Origin: Segetibacter sp. 3557_3
GTDB taxonomy: Bacteria > Bacteroidota > Bacteroidia > Chitinophagales > Chitinophagaceae
NCBI RefSeq assembly: GCF_004354985.1
Contig: NZ_SMSK01000007.1
Location: 186,001-250,000, forward strand
Direction of reading: 5' to 3'
DNA: 64,000 nt
Part shown: positions 26,340 through 35,155 of the stretch, one piece after another
Position numbering within the stretch: the first letter of the stretch is position 1
Layout: every line of letters begins with the position of its first letter
Made by a program: the position numbers and the translations under genes
The notes under the pieces: model-generated
Told to the model about the DNA's origin: nothing
Databases searched by the model: none
The model's input: the letters and a program-made list of their open reading frames with translations, nothing else

Positions 26340-27695
26340 TTAAAGCTTCCGGATTTTGATACTGCGGTAATAAACACGATCGCCGTGATCCTGTAGGAGT
26401 ATCCGGCCTTCTTTTGCCATACCAAAGTTTTCCCAATCCTTGTATTTGCTCTTTCTTACGAGATCAAGGAACTCCGCCGAACCCCGAACATAGTCTAGCA
26501 CTTTGTAGCCATTGAGCCAGTGCTCAACCCGGTTATCGGGGTAAACCCGCACAATGCCCTGGTTCCATTCGCCAATCTTCTTAGTTGCAGCGGGTATTTT
26601 TGTTGAAGTCTTCAGATCGTATAGGGAAGCAAGCGTACGATTGCCGTTTACGCCCATTTTTGCATCCGGGTGGCGTTCGTCATCAAGAACCTGGTATTCG
26701 AGCCCAATGGCCGAGCCCGGGTTTTTCTCCTTTTCCGTCACAAAATACTTTACCCCACTGTTTGCACCTTCCGTTAGTTTAAAGTCAAACTTCAGCTCAA
26801 ATGCGCCAAACTGGTCTTCCGTAACAATATCTCCCCCATTGGTCGACTCTGCGCCTGCTGACTTTTCGACGCTAAGTACGCCATCGCCAATATTCCATCC
26901 TTTTTCAGGAAACTTGCTTTTATATGCTCCACGCCAGCCTTTTCCTGTTTTGCCATCCCACAGCAACATAAAATTGTTTCTTTTCTCCTGTGCCGACAGA
27001 TCGTTTGGAACCAGGTTTACAACCGCAATATCATCATAAGGCGAAGGCTTAAGATCAGTGGTTTTAATGCGAATGTTACGCCACCTGATCTTTCTTCCAG
27101 CATGGCTTGCATCGCTGATGGAATGCACCTGCAAGGCAATAAAACCGGTAGGGGTCATATTGTCGATCACGTGGGCCGTAGGTTTTCCGTTTATCCAGGT
27201 GCGAATGGTATTGCCAATACATTCCACTTTATACTTGTTCCACTGGTTGTTTTTGAAAGCGGGTTTCCCGGCAGGATTTAGCTCAAGGGTATACAGCCAT
27301 CCACGTCTTGCTTCATCATAAAGTCCACCGCTCCATTCCCGTTTGGAAGGATCAATTTCCACCTGGTAACCGTGTACCCGACCGTTCTGGTAGTCAGGTT
27401 TACTCTCGCTCCGGATTTGTATTCCCGAGTTCATCGAAGTGTCCACCATCAGCTCGAGTTCAAGTATAAAGTCGCCGTAGTTCTGTTCTGTTGTCAAAAA
27501 GGAATTCGGTTGGTTTGCCACCGTGGTGCCCACGATTTCGTTGTTTACTGCTTCGTATTTGGCCTGACCGTTTAGCTGTTTCCAGCCCGACAGATCCTTA
27601 CCGTTGAAGAGATTTTTCCAGCCGGCATTTTTTTGGGCAGATAAGTAAAAATTAGAAAATAACAACGCAGAGCAAAGGAGAAGTTTGAATTTCAT
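26340..27695 (-). CDS. Secreted protein with two DUF1080 domains
   Basis: A 451-residue protein with a signal peptide ([17 protein letters not shown]) and two copies of the DUF1080 (3-keto-disaccharide hydrolase) domain. The first spans about 22-212: [71 protein letters not shown]. The second spans about 240-451: [68 protein letters not shown], and [16 protein letters not shown], which closely mirrors the end of the single-domain protein at 7141. The first domain is more diverged and may bind rather than cut sugar. First gene of the leftward set that includes the Gfo/Idh and DUF6807 genes. Confidence 0.92.
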   Translation of the reverse strand: MKFKLLLCSALLFSNFYLSAQKNAGWKNLFNGKDLSGWKQLNGQAKYEAVNNEIVGTTVANQPNSFLTTEQNYGDFILELELMVDTSMNSGIQIRSESKPDYQNGRVHGYQVEIDPSKREWSGGLYDEARRGWLYTLELNPAGKPAFKNNQWNKYKVECIGNTIRTWINGKPTAHVIDNMTPTGFIALQVHSISDASHAGRKIRWRNIRIKTTDLKPSPYDDIAVVNLVPNDLSAQEKRNNFMLLWDGKTGKGWRGAYKSKFPEKGWNIGDGVLSVEKSAGAESTNGGDIVTEDQFGAFELKFDFKLTEGANSGVKYFVTEKEKNPGSAIGLEYQVLDDERHPDAKMGVNGNRTLASLYDLKTSTKIPAATKKIGEWNQGIVRVYPDNRVEHWLNGYKVLDYVRGSAEFLDLVRKSKYKDWENFGMAKEGRILLQDHGDRVYYRSIKIRKL

Positions 27696-27883
27696 ACAAG
27701 GACTTACAAGTTAACAATCGCACACACACGGTATGCCTGATGCCAAAAATGGCCCGGTTTTAATCAGGCAGGAACAACGGTTTAAAGATACATGCGCTGC
27801 ATGAATTGAAGAAGAATATTCGAAGTAATGATGAACTATGAAAGCAGGAGTCTCTAACTATGTTGAATGCTAAATGTTATATT

Positions 27884-28069
27884 AACGTCGTCTAATTAAG
27901 GTGAGCGGCAGAATTTGGTGAATAAAGCGATGCGGCCCAAGGGAGTGACACCCCCTTCCGAACCGAGTTCATCCGGGCGGGCGTCCGAACAGGGTTCATC
28001 CGGGCGGCAACGATGGCAAATAGAATCCGCATAGCTGGCCACCAAAAATTTTCTTAAGTAAACAACATT
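27884..28069 (+). repeat. Dispersed repeat, long form, copy A
   Basis: Diverged ends AACGTCGTCTAATTAAG (27884-27900) and CTTAAGTAAACAACATT (28053-28069) are inverted repeats of each other with four mismatches. Inside are AATAAAGC, GGAGTGACACCCC, a GC-rich insert with two TTCATCCGGGCGG units, CAACGATGG, and an A-rich stretch, in the same order as in copy D. Confidence 0.7.
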
Positions 28070-28162
28070 GAATGTTATTTGAGGAATGATTGTGAGTGAT
28101 GAATGCAGGATCAAAGCGATATGTTGGATGTAGAATCATAGCTGAGGTACCGGTGTGTGATA

Positions 28163-28224
28163 GTTTTTTGGAGGCCGGCGGAAGTACCCTTGTGAGACTC
28201 CGGTTGTGTCACTCACTTTTACGG
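28163..28224 (-). repeat. Dispersed repeat, short form (reverse orientation)
   Basis: On the minus strand it reads GTAAAAGTGAGTGACACAAC, then a variable part, then GCCGGCCTCCAAAAAAC. The GTGAGTGACACAAC core matches the copies at 43926-43985 and 50262-50325, defining a second sequence type of the family. Confidence 0.6.
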
Positions 28225-28335
28225 CAACAAGGCTATTGAACACTTGAAGAGTTATGATTTTAGCATTATTACTGAAGAGTGCAGGTAGATATGAGTGAGA
28301 AAGAGGTTGAAAATAGGAATGATGAGTTATGAGTG

Positions 28336-28520
28336 GATGTTGTGTATGTAAGCCGCCTGGCAAGTGATTAGCTCAATAATGCTATGCAGTACAAGTGTGC
28401 GATGCCCCGGCCCAACCCGGTTCATCCGGGCGGGCGTACTACTGGCGCAGCCGGGCTCGCAACGATTTACAATTGAAATCCTGTAATTGTCTCCAAAATA
28501 AATTGCTTAGCTAAATGACT
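28336..28520 (+). repeat. Dispersed repeat, long form, copy B
   Basis: Internal order: AGCTCAATAATGCTATGC, GTACAAGTGTGCGATGCCCC, a GC-rich insert with TTCATCCGGGCGGGCG and ACTGGCGCAGCCGGG, CAACGAT, and a right end TTGCTTAGCTAAATGACT. The left end (from about 28336) is a weak inverted match to the right end, so this is an older copy. Confidence 0.65.
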
Positions 28521-28574
28521 TGGAGCGATGAGTGTTGTATTTTGAGTGTAAAGTTGTAAATTATGATAGCAGAC

Positions 28575-28711
28575 TCAATGTCGTTTAGTTAAGCCGATTA
28601 TGTAATTTGTTTGCCCAGCTACTTCCAATCGTACAAGAGTGCGACGCAACGATGTCCTATAGAATTCCTGTGGCCGGGTCCATAAAAATTTGCTTAACTA
28701 AACGGCATTGA
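28575..28711 (+). repeat. Dispersed repeat, compact copy C with near-perfect terminal inverted repeats
   Basis: Left end TCAATGTCGTTTAGTTAAGC (28575-28594) and right end GCTTAACTAAACGGCATTGA (28692-28711) are inverted repeats with one mismatch in 20. The interior has GTACAAGAGTGCGACGCAAC, GATG and GGCCGGGTCCATAAAAA without the GC-rich insert of copies A, B and D. The 7-mer GCAGACT occurs on both sides (28569-28575 and 28714-28720), which may be a target-site duplication. Confidence 0.8.
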
Positions 28712-28733
28712 TTGCAGACTTATGAATCATGAG

Positions 28734-28926
28734 TCAATGTCGTTTAGTTAAGCCGCTTGTCGGATGGAATTTGCTCAATAAAGCTCAGCCGTACAAGAGT
28801 GCGACGCCCCCGTCCGAATGGCTTCAGCCGGGCGGACGTCCGACTGGCGCAGCCGGCCGGGCAACGATGTTCCATAGGCGTTCTTATGCCGGGTCCAAAA
28901 ACAAACTTGTTAACTAAACGACATGG
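28734..28926 (+). repeat. Dispersed repeat, long form, copy D
   Basis: Left end TCAATGTCGTTTAGTTAAGC (28734-28753) is identical to copy C; the right end TTAACTAAACGACAT (28910-28924) is its perfect inverted counterpart. The core GTACAAGAGTGCGACGCCCC is followed by a GC-rich insert (CGTCCGAATGG...CCGGGCGGACGTCCGACTGG) and then CAACGATGTTCC and TGCCGGGTCCAAAAAC. It is the best long-form copy. Confidence 0.8.
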
Positions 28927-29124
28927 AATTATGAGCGATGAGTGTAGAATTAAGTGTTAAGATTTATGAGTTAAGCGTGTAGGCAGATATGAGTTTTATG
29001 TATTGACTTAGAGAGATGGGTCCTCCGGCTCAGGGCTGAGATTTTTGACTTTTTGCCTCTTGAATTCTGCATTTTACATTTTGAATTTCACATTTGAAAT
29101 TCTTGTCTTCGACTTTCCCAAACG

Positions 29125-29155
29125 AAAAAAGCCACCCAAATGGGATGGCTTTTTC
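29125..29155 (-). terminator. Terminator downstream of gldJ
   Basis: An A-rich/T-rich flanked stem (AAAAAGCCA with TGGCTTTTT, plus CCC/GGG across one bulged base, loop AAAT) lies 18 bases beyond the end of gldJ. On the minus strand the stem is followed by a T-run, so it should end the gldJ transcript; its symmetry would let it act in both directions. Confidence 0.8.
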
Positions 29156-29172
29156 TTGTATTTACCTTTACC

Positions 29173-30729
29173 TTATCTTTTTTGTCTGCGCTTCGGGAAG
29201 AAGTTACCGGTTTTGCGGTTATTGCCTTCAGGCGAACCCGGGGCAATCATGGCACAACGGAAACCTACCGTATTGCTGCTTTGTCCTTCCTCAAGGAAAC
29301 GGCGGTTACCGGGACTCAACCAATAAGCACGGTCGTTCCAGCTACCACCCTTGATAACCCTTGACTCGTCGGAAACTAGTGTAGTCAGGCCATAACCATA
29401 AGACACGCCGCTTAATGAGTCACCATCCATAAAGTTGATGGCATATGAACGCTGGTAGTTACGACGTTTGCGAAGTGAAGAGTCGGCTTCGTCGATCATC
29501 TTGATACGACCGATGCTGTCTCTGAGATTTCCTTCGCCGCCGCTCATATCAATTTTTTGGAAACGGTTACCACGGAAGGCGTTGAAGTCATCAGCCTCAA
29601 TGTTGGTTAAAGGACGATAAACGTCGGCAACCCACTCGCTCACGTTACCACTCATGTTATAGATACCAAATCCGTTCGGGAAAAATGCTGTTACTTCTGC
29701 CGGAATTGCTGAACGGTCGTTCAAACCACCCGCAACACCCATGTTATCACCGCTACCGCGTTTGAAGTTTGCAAGGAAACTACCCTGCCATGATCCACGG
29801 CGGGTTGCACGCAGGTTGTCGTAGCCATCGTTTTTCCAGGCATAGATCTGCTTGTTTGCAATCAACTCTTCACCACGCTTTTTCTCGCCTGAACGAGCCT
29901 GTGGGTTTTCGCTGATTAAGCCAAGGGCTGCATATTCCCACTCTGCTTCAGTTGGCAAGCGATATCCTGGCAACAAGATACCATCGTCGAACCTTACGTT
30001 TGTACGCGGACGGCCCTGTGCATCCTTCAAGGCATCCTTTTTGGGTTTACCAGGCATACCTGCGTATTCACCCATCAAATATGCTTTTGTGTTGAAGTTG
30101 TCCTGGCCACCACCACCAAGTTCTGTTTTGATGACGTTTTTATTTTGGTAGCCTTCTTTGATGAGTTCATTCTGGTTAACCCTGTCGGTACGCCAGATAC
30201 AAAAGTCATGTGCCTGTTTCCAGGTTACACCAACAACCGGGTAAAAGTTATACGATGGGTGACGGAAATAATATTCTACATAGGGCTCGTTATAGGCGAG
30301 CTCGCTGCGCCATACCAGGGTGTCAGGCTTTGCACCTTCAACCACCTGTGCATATTGCGGATCAGAAAAAACGTTTTCAATCCAGTTAATGTATTCCCGG
30401 TAGTGCACGTTTGCAACCTCGGTTTTATCCATGAAAAACGAATTCACGGTTACACGGCGTGGAATATTGTTCCAATCGCCCATGATGTCTTCAGTAGTCG
30501 CTCCCATAGTGAAAGTACCACCCTGTATGAACACCAATCCCGGACCGGTTTTCATATTTTTTGCCTTTGCCACATTGTAACCACCCATGTTTTTATCATT
30601 GTAGTTCCAACCGGTCATCTCCGACTTCTGTGGCTTCTTCTTGAAAATACCACCATTTTTACAAGAAGCCATTAATGCAATGACTCCCAGCAGCAAAGTG
30701 AAATTTTTCAGTCCCAGTACTTTTTGCAT
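29173..30729 (-). CDS. gldJ: Gliding motility lipoprotein GldJ
   Basis: A 518-residue lipoprotein (signal ending VIALMASC, Cys23) with a formylglycine-generating-enzyme-like fold. The order of blocks is that of GldJ rather than GldK: TGWNYNDKNMGGYN, GPGLVFIQGGTFTMGATTED, DWNNIPRRVTVNSFFMDKTE, YPVVGVTWKQAHDFCIWRTD, LPTEAEWEYAALG, IYNMSGNVSEWVADVYRPL and GGSWNDRAYWLSPGNRRF. GldJ is an outer-membrane lipoprotein needed for gliding motility and for stability of the GldK/type IX secretion machinery. Here it is alone, without gldKLMN beside it. It is not expected to activate the sulfatase at 18972. A terminator follows at 29125-29155. Upstream, TATATTCG on the minus strand is a plausible -7 element. 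Confidence 0.93.
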   Translation of the reverse strand: MQKVLGLKNFTLLLGVIALMASCKNGGIFKKKPQKSEMTGWNYNDKNMGGYNVAKAKNMKTGPGLVFIQGGTFTMGATTEDIMGDWNNIPRRVTVNSFFMDKTEVANVHYREYINWIENVFSDPQYAQVVEGAKPDTLVWRSELAYNEPYVEYYFRHPSYNFYPVVGVTWKQAHDFCIWRTDRVNQNELIKEGYQNKNVIKTELGGGGQDNFNTKAYLMGEYAGMPGKPKKDALKDAQGRPRTNVRFDDGILLPGYRLPTEAEWEYAALGLISENPQARSGEKKRGEELIANKQIYAWKNDGYDNLRATRRGSWQGSFLANFKRGSGDNMGVAGGLNDRSAIPAEVTAFFPNGFGIYNMSGNVSEWVADVYRPLTNIEADDFNAFRGNRFQKIDMSGGEGNLRDSIGRIKMIDEADSSLRKRRNYQRSYAINFMDGDSLSGVSYGYGLTTLVSDESRVIKGGSWNDRAYWLSPGNRRFLEEGQSSNTVGFRCAMIAPGSPEGNNRKTGNFFPKRRQKR

Positions 30730-30944
30730 TTGAAAGAATTTATCCTAGAATGAACGGGAAAACAGCTTAAATATTGTGTTCTCCCGCGGTTAAGAATGCG
30801 AATATAGCTGAATTAAGGAAATATAAATCTAATGCCTAAATGGCTGCCATGTTATTGAAAACTTAATATTATCAATCCCTAATCAGACAGCCGCAGGCCC
30901 CCATTTACAACCTGTTGGAGCTGAAAAGTTAGTCGTTCCGAGAC

Positions 30945-32255
30945 ATGCTAAACCTTATTTTTGTCTTAAAACCTACCCTCTTGAACATCGAACAGCTCTA
31001 CCGCTTATTCGTTCAGTATCCCTCAGTACAAACCGACTCGCGCAAGATTGCACATGGTGACCTATTTTTTGCCCTTAGCGGGCCCAATTTCAATGGAAAC
31101 CAGTTTGCGCAACAAGCGCTTGAAAAGGGCGCCGCTTATGCGATCGTTGATGAGGACCTCGGTTCGGGTGATGAGCGCATCATCCGGGTGCCCGATGCAT
31201 TGCAAACCTTGCAGGAACTCGCTAAACATCACCGCCTGCAGTTCAATATCCCTTTTATCGCCATTACCGGCAGCAATGGTAAAACAACAACAAAAGAGCT
31301 GGTCAGCTCCGTACTATCAGAGTCTTACCTTACTTATACCACCGTTGGAAACCTGAACAACCACATTGGTATTCCTTTAACATTACTGCGGGTTCACTCA
31401 GATGCTGAGATGGCGGTTATAGAAATGGGCGCCAATCACCTTCGCGAGATCGCCGGCTATTGTAAATACGTATTACCTACCCATGGCATTATAACCAATT
31501 GCGGGAAGGCCCACCTCGAGGGGTTTGGAGGTGTTGAAGGTGTACGAAAAGGTAAGGGCGAGCTGTTCGACTTTCTCCGTGAAAACGGGGGAACTGCTTT
31601 CATCTATAATGAATACGACTACCTGCAGGAGATGGCACAAGGAATTCAAAACGTATTTACTTATGGGTCAGGCAATGCAAAGCTGACCGGTCGGGTAACC
31701 GCCAACCATCCCTTTCTTTCCGTAGCCACATCTGTTGACGGGGCAGCCCATATTGAAACCCGGCTGGTGGGCGAATACAACCTCCCCAACGTGCTTTGTG
31801 CTGTAGCAATCGGCGCTTTCTTCAACGTACCTGGCCATAAAATTAAAACGGCCATTGAGCATTATACTCCAACCAACAGCCGGTCACAACTGGTTGAGAC
31901 GGGCTCAAACAAGTACATTCTTGACGCGTATAATGCCAACCCAACAAGCGTGAAAGCTGCAATTGAGAACTTTGCTACCATTTCCGCCGGCAACAAAGTA
32001 GTGATGCTGGGGGCCATGATGGAGCTTGGCGAAGAAAGTATAATAGAGCACCAGAAGATTGCAGACCTGCTCGTTAGCCTGAACCCGGGTACGGTTGTAC
32101 TTGTTGGTGGCGACTTTAGCCAGGTAAAACACCCATTCCTGTATTTTGACAATGTGATGCTGGCAAAAAGCTGGTACCAGGGGCAAAGTTTTGAAAACAC
32201 ATGGTTTTTGGTAAAAGGCAGCCGAAGTATGCAGATGGAAAAGATCCTGCAATAA
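30945..32255 (+). CDS. murF: UDP-N-acetylmuramoyl-tripeptide--D-alanyl-D-alanine ligase
   Basis: Cytoplasmic Mur ligase that adds D-Ala-D-Ala to the peptidoglycan precursor. 436 residues from the ATG, normal length. Blocks seen: VQTDSRKIAHGDLFFALSGPNFNGNQF (N-terminal uridine-binding domain), the ATP loop FIAITGSNGKTTTKE (about 103-117), TVGNLNNHIGIPLTLL, VIEMGANHLREI, ILDAYNANPTSVKAAI and VVMLGAMMELGEES. A TTG at 30981 would start the protein as (M)NIEQLYRLF, the form usual in relatives, and a perfect TATTTTTG -7 element lies at 30956-30963, inside the ATG-started version; so 30981 may be the true start. Divergent from gldJ, followed by a thioredoxin gene. Confidence 0.95.
   Translation: MLNLIFVLKPTLLNIEQLYRLFVQYPSVQTDSRKIAHGDLFFALSGPNFNGNQFAQQALEKGAAYAIVDEDLGSGDERIIRVPDALQTLQELAKHHRLQFNIPFIAITGSNGKTTTKELVSSVLSESYLTYTTVGNLNNHIGIPLTLLRVHSDAEMAVIEMGANHLREIAGYCKYVLPTHGIITNCGKAHLEGFGGVEGVRKGKGELFDFLRENGGTAFIYNEYDYLQEMAQGIQNVFTYGSGNAKLTGRVTANHPFLSVATSVDGAAHIETRLVGEYNLPNVLCAVAIGAFFNVPGHKIKTAIEHYTPTNSRSQLVETGSNKYILDAYNANPTSVKAAIENFATISAGNKVVMLGAMMELGEESIIEHQKIADLLVSLNPGTVVLVGGDFSQVKHPFLYFDNVMLAKSWYQGQSFENTWFLVKGSRSMQMEKILQ
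30956..30963 (+). promoter_or_regulatory. Candidate -7 element for murF
   Basis: TATTTTTG fits the Bacteroidota -7 consensus TAnnTTTG exactly. It lies 18 bases before the alternative TTG start of murF (30981). No TTTG -33 box is seen at the usual spacing, so confidence is moderate. Confidence 0.4.
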
Positions 32256-32327
32256 CCTCTATTTGCGCTTTCTGTCACCTCCTGTTTACAGGTATGGAAA
32301 TTGTGCTGGTTAACCTAAACACCTTTT

Positions 32328-32648
32328 ATGTCTACTGTTCCAAAGAAAGAAACACTCGGCGATATAATCCAGGGCGAAACGCCAGTTCTGGTGGACTTTT
32401 ATGCAGAATGGTGCGGCCCTTGCAAGATGATGAAACCAGTGCTGGAAGAATTGCGGCAAAAGATGGGTGATAAAATAAGGATATTGAAAATTGACATCGA
32501 TCGTAACCAGGCGATTTCAAATTCGCTACAGATTTCCGGGGTGCCCACATTGATACTCTATAAGAAGGGACAACAATTGTGGCGGCAATCCGGTGTTGTA
32601 AACGCCCGGCAACTCGAAAGCATCATTCAACAAAAAGCACTCGCCTAA
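32328..32648 (+). CDS. Thioredoxin
   Basis: A 106-residue cytoplasmic thioredoxin with no signal peptide. The redox site is VDFYAEWCGPCKMMKPVL (CGPC), followed by the cis-proline loop SGVPTLILYKKGQ and a short C-terminal helix. Reduces disulfides in partner proteins, including reductases of sulfate assimilation. It lies 72 bp after murF in the same direction. The trxA name fits the family, but several thioredoxins are usual in such genomes, so the symbol is left open. Confidence 0.93.
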   Translation: MSTVPKKETLGDIIQGETPVLVDFYAEWCGPCKMMKPVLEELRQKMGDKIRILKIDIDRNQAISNSLQISGVPTLILYKKGQQLWRQSGVVNARQLESIIQQKALA

Positions 32649-32899
32649 ATACAGTGCGCGGCGGTAAGCAGGCGCCCAGTCGATGACGTACAAAAAGGAT
32701 TGGCCAAAGTCCGGATTAACAAGGATAATTGACTAAAACGGTCCGTTAAGATTACTTTGTATCCTTATCCTGTTTGAGCCTTGTCTTCTAAACCGTATTC
32801 TGTTGTTTACACAAATAGAACCGTGTCATCCATTCTTTTGTAAGAAGTAGTGTACAAACATTTTTGAATAACTACCCGAATGAGTTCTAATACACGCTT

Positions 32900-33352
32900 A
32901 TGAGCAATACCCGCAAACCTCCATATATCTGGAGTGTTCTAACCAATAAGTGCCCAAGGTGCAGGGAGGGCGATCTATTTGTGTCGAAGAGTGCATATGA
33001 GCTGAAGCACAGCGTGAAAATGAATGAAAGCTGCCCTGTTTGTGGCCAGCCAACAGAAATAGAAGTTGGTTTTTATTATGGTACCAGTTATGTAAGCTAT
33101 GCACTTGGTGTAGCCCTCTCGGTTGCGTTATTTGTAGCCTGGTGGGTAATCCTCGGGTTTTCAATATCCGACAACAGCTTGTTTTATTACCTGGGGGTAA
33201 ATGCGGTACTGCTGATTGTACTTCAACCGCCGCTTATGCGGTTATCGCGAAGCCTGTGGCTAAGCTGGTTTGTGAAATATGATCCGGATTGGAAGCAGAA
33301 AGAGCTGGACAAATACGAGCGGATCAATAAAGAACATATGAATAACTGGTAA
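32900..33352 (+). CDS. DUF983 family membrane protein
   Basis: A 150-residue protein with an N-terminal zinc-ribbon-like region (NKCPRCREGDLF and ESCPVCGQPTEIE, two Cys pairs) followed by two membrane segments (about 69-91, SYALGVALSVALFVAWWVI, and about 96-115, SLFYYLGVNAVLLIVLQPP) and a charged C-terminal tail. This architecture is DUF983, common in Bacteroidota and Alphaproteobacteria; function unknown. Monocistronic. Confidence 0.88.
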   Translation: MSNTRKPPYIWSVLTNKCPRCREGDLFVSKSAYELKHSVKMNESCPVCGQPTEIEVGFYYGTSYVSYALGVALSVALFVAWWVILGFSISDNSLFYYLGVNAVLLIVLQPPLMRLSRSLWLSWFVKYDPDWKQKELDKYERINKEHMNNW

Positions 33353-33474
33353 GGGCAGACAGTAATGAGAAGGCAGAACCAATTACCACTTCAATTTAAG
33401 CCTCAACGATTCAATGCATTAAGGGGTTGTTATTCTGAATTCTCCTTGAAGAAAAAGAACTACACTTTTAAGCC

Positions 33475-33807
33475 TTACAACAACCTGAATACGGACAGGA
33501 TCATCAGGATCAGCCCTGTTGTAACCAACAACATGGCAAGTGCCGTGGATGACGCGGCCCGGTTACGAAACGCTATACACGCCAGTAGTATCCCACCTGC
33601 ACAAAAAGCAATTGAGATAAAGTTAATTGTTGTAAAACGTTGCAGGAAAATGGGGAAAAATGAGAGAAACTCCCCTATCCGGCTGCTGATGCCCAAAGAC
33701 TCACCGGTGGAATTCATCCAAAGAAATTGAATGAGCATCGGGGGAACAAGGCAAAGTACTGATGCAAATGCATAGGGTACCGGCGAACGCTTCTTTTTAA
33801 CAGGCAT
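33475..33807 (-). CDS. Small membrane protein of unknown function
   Basis: A 110-residue protein with a basic start (MPVKKKRSPVPY) and three hydrophobic segments: AFASVLCLVPPMLIQFLW (about 13-30), FISIAFCAGGILLACIAF (about 64-81) and ALAMLLVTTGLILMILSVF (about 89-107). No family recognised. It lies between the DUF983 gene and the sulfhydrylase gene. A frame on the other strand (33365-33730) is its shadow. Confidence 0.7.
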   Translation of the reverse strand: MPVKKKRSPVPYAFASVLCLVPPMLIQFLWMNSTGESLGISSRIGEFLSFFPIFLQRFTTINFISIAFCAGGILLACIAFRNRAASSTALAMLLVTTGLILMILSVFRLL

Positions 33808-33943
33808 AAAAGGCTTGCTGCACCAAAGTGCAGTATTGTCTACAATTTGTTACTCCTCAATTAAAGGGTTTAAACCCACATTGATTGAGCTCATCAGAAT
33901 GCTGATATCAATGAGATTTTCGCGGGACTTAAGTAAACAGGTC

Positions 33944-35113
33944 CTAGCAGCTTTCGAGTGCCTGTAATATGTCGTTTAACACGTCGTCAGCATATTCAAG
34001 ACCTACGGAAATTCGGATCAGCCCCGGAGTAATATTAACCTCAAGCCGTTCTTCGTCGGTCAGCTTGCCATGAGTGGTACTTGCCGGATGTGAAGCGATG
34101 CTTCGGCTGTCCCCCAGGTTGGCAGTCACCGTCATAAGCTTAAGGCTATTCAGAAAGGTACGGCCGCTTTCAAGACCACCCTTGAGTTCGAAACACAATA
34201 TGCCGCCGCCATTTTTCATCTGTTTTAGTGCAATCTCGTGTTGAGGATGACTGGGCAGATAGGGATATTTGAGCCAGGAAATTTTGGGATGACTTTCGAG
34301 CGCAGAGGCGATATGCAGGGCATTTTTTGCATGGCGCTCCATACGCACATCAAGCGTTTCGAGGCTTTTGCTAAGCACCCAGGCATTAAAGGGCGCAAGA
34401 GCAGGGCCCGTGTTCCGGCAAAAAAGATAGATATCGTGTATCAGTTGTTTATCACCAACGATTACTCCACCCAGTACCCTACCCTGTCCATCGATCCACT
34501 TGGTGGCAGAATGCACTACCAGGTGCGCACCAAAGTCGATGGGCCGTTGATTAAGCGGTGTAGCAAAGCAGTTGTCGACATTTAATATCAGGTTGTGCTT
34601 TTTTGCAAGCGCAGCTGCAAATTCAAGGTCAATCAATTCCAGCCCCGGATTAGTTGGGGTTTCCAGATAGATCATCTTTGTATTAGGCCTGATTGCAGCC
34701 TCCCATTCAGCCGGGTTGTTTGCGCTTACATAACTAGCCTCGATGCCATAGCGTGGCAACCACTTTTTGATGATATTATGGGTACTGCCAAACACCGCAT
34801 TACACGAAAGCAGGTGATCGCCCTGCTTTAACACGGCCATAAAAGACGCAAAAACCGCCGCCATACCGGTAGCGGTAGCGTAGCCTGCTTCTGCGCCTTC
34901 AAGTGCAACTATTTTATCGATGAATTCTGTTACGTTGGGATTGCTAAACCGGCTATAGATGTTGTCATCTGTTTCGTCGGCAAAGGCCGCACGCATATCT
35001 TCAGCGTTGTCGAAAGTAAAACTGCTGGTTAAAAACAGTGGGGTTGAGTGTTCCTTTTGACCTGAACGTTCCGTTTGTATGCGTATAGCCTGGGTAATCG
35101 GGTGTAATTCCAT
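33944..35113 (-). CDS. metZ: O-succinylhomoserine sulfhydrylase (trans-sulfuration family PLP enzyme)
   Basis: A 389-residue PLP enzyme of the cystathionine gamma-synthase family. Seen are [48 protein letters not shown]-like [14 protein letters not shown], Asp180 in [11 protein letters not shown], and the PLP lysine (Lys205) in [16 protein letters not shown]. The form of these blocks matches O-succinylhomoserine sulfhydrylases, which join sulfide to O-succinylhomoserine to give homocysteine. Its place at the end of the leftward sulfate-assimilation set supports that reaction. Cystathionine gamma-synthase or gamma-lyase activity cannot be excluded by sequence alone. Confidence 0.87.
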   Translation of the reverse strand: MELHPITQAIRIQTERSGQKEHSTPLFLTSSFTFDNAEDMRAAFADETDDNIYSRFSNPNVTEFIDKIVALEGAEAGYATATGMAAVFASFMAVLKQGDHLLSCNAVFGSTHNIIKKWLPRYGIEASYVSANNPAEWEAAIRPNTKMIYLETPTNPGLELIDLEFAAALAKKHNLILNVDNCFATPLNQRPIDFGAHLVVHSATKWIDGQGRVLGGVIVGDKQLIHDIYLFCRNTGPALAPFNAWVLSKSLETLDVRMERHAKNALHIASALESHPKISWLKYPYLPSHPQHEIALKQMKNGGGILCFELKGGLESGRTFLNSLKLMTVTANLGDSRSIASHPASTTHGKLTDEERLEVNITPGLIRISVGLEYADDVLNDILQALESC

Positions 35114-35155
35114 CTTTGTGAAAAAGTCTTTAGTGAAAAGCCTTGCCAGGGCTAG

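Larger units (their letters stand above)
27696..29172. other. Gene-free region packed with dispersed repeats
   Basis: Nearly 1.5 kb with no plausible gene. It holds five copies of a palindromic repeat (separate entries), four in direct orientation and one reversed. The spacers are AT-rich and contain related strings such as GAGTGATGAATG and GAGCGATGAGTG after the right ends of three copies, as if element plus spacer had been duplicated together. At its right edge is the terminator of gldJ. Short open frames across the repeats (28729-28960) are translations of the repeat and not genes. Confidence 0.75.

Noticed and set aside
28729-28960. Two overlapping short ORFs in the repeat array
   Set aside because: They translate the repeat itself, have no start context, and change frame between copies.
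29173-30729. FGE-sulfatase-like domain read as a sulfatase-activating enzyme for the sulfatase at 18972
   Set aside because: The order of conserved blocks is that of GldJ, a lipoprotein of gliding and secretion, and GldJ/GldK proteins are not known to make formylglycine.
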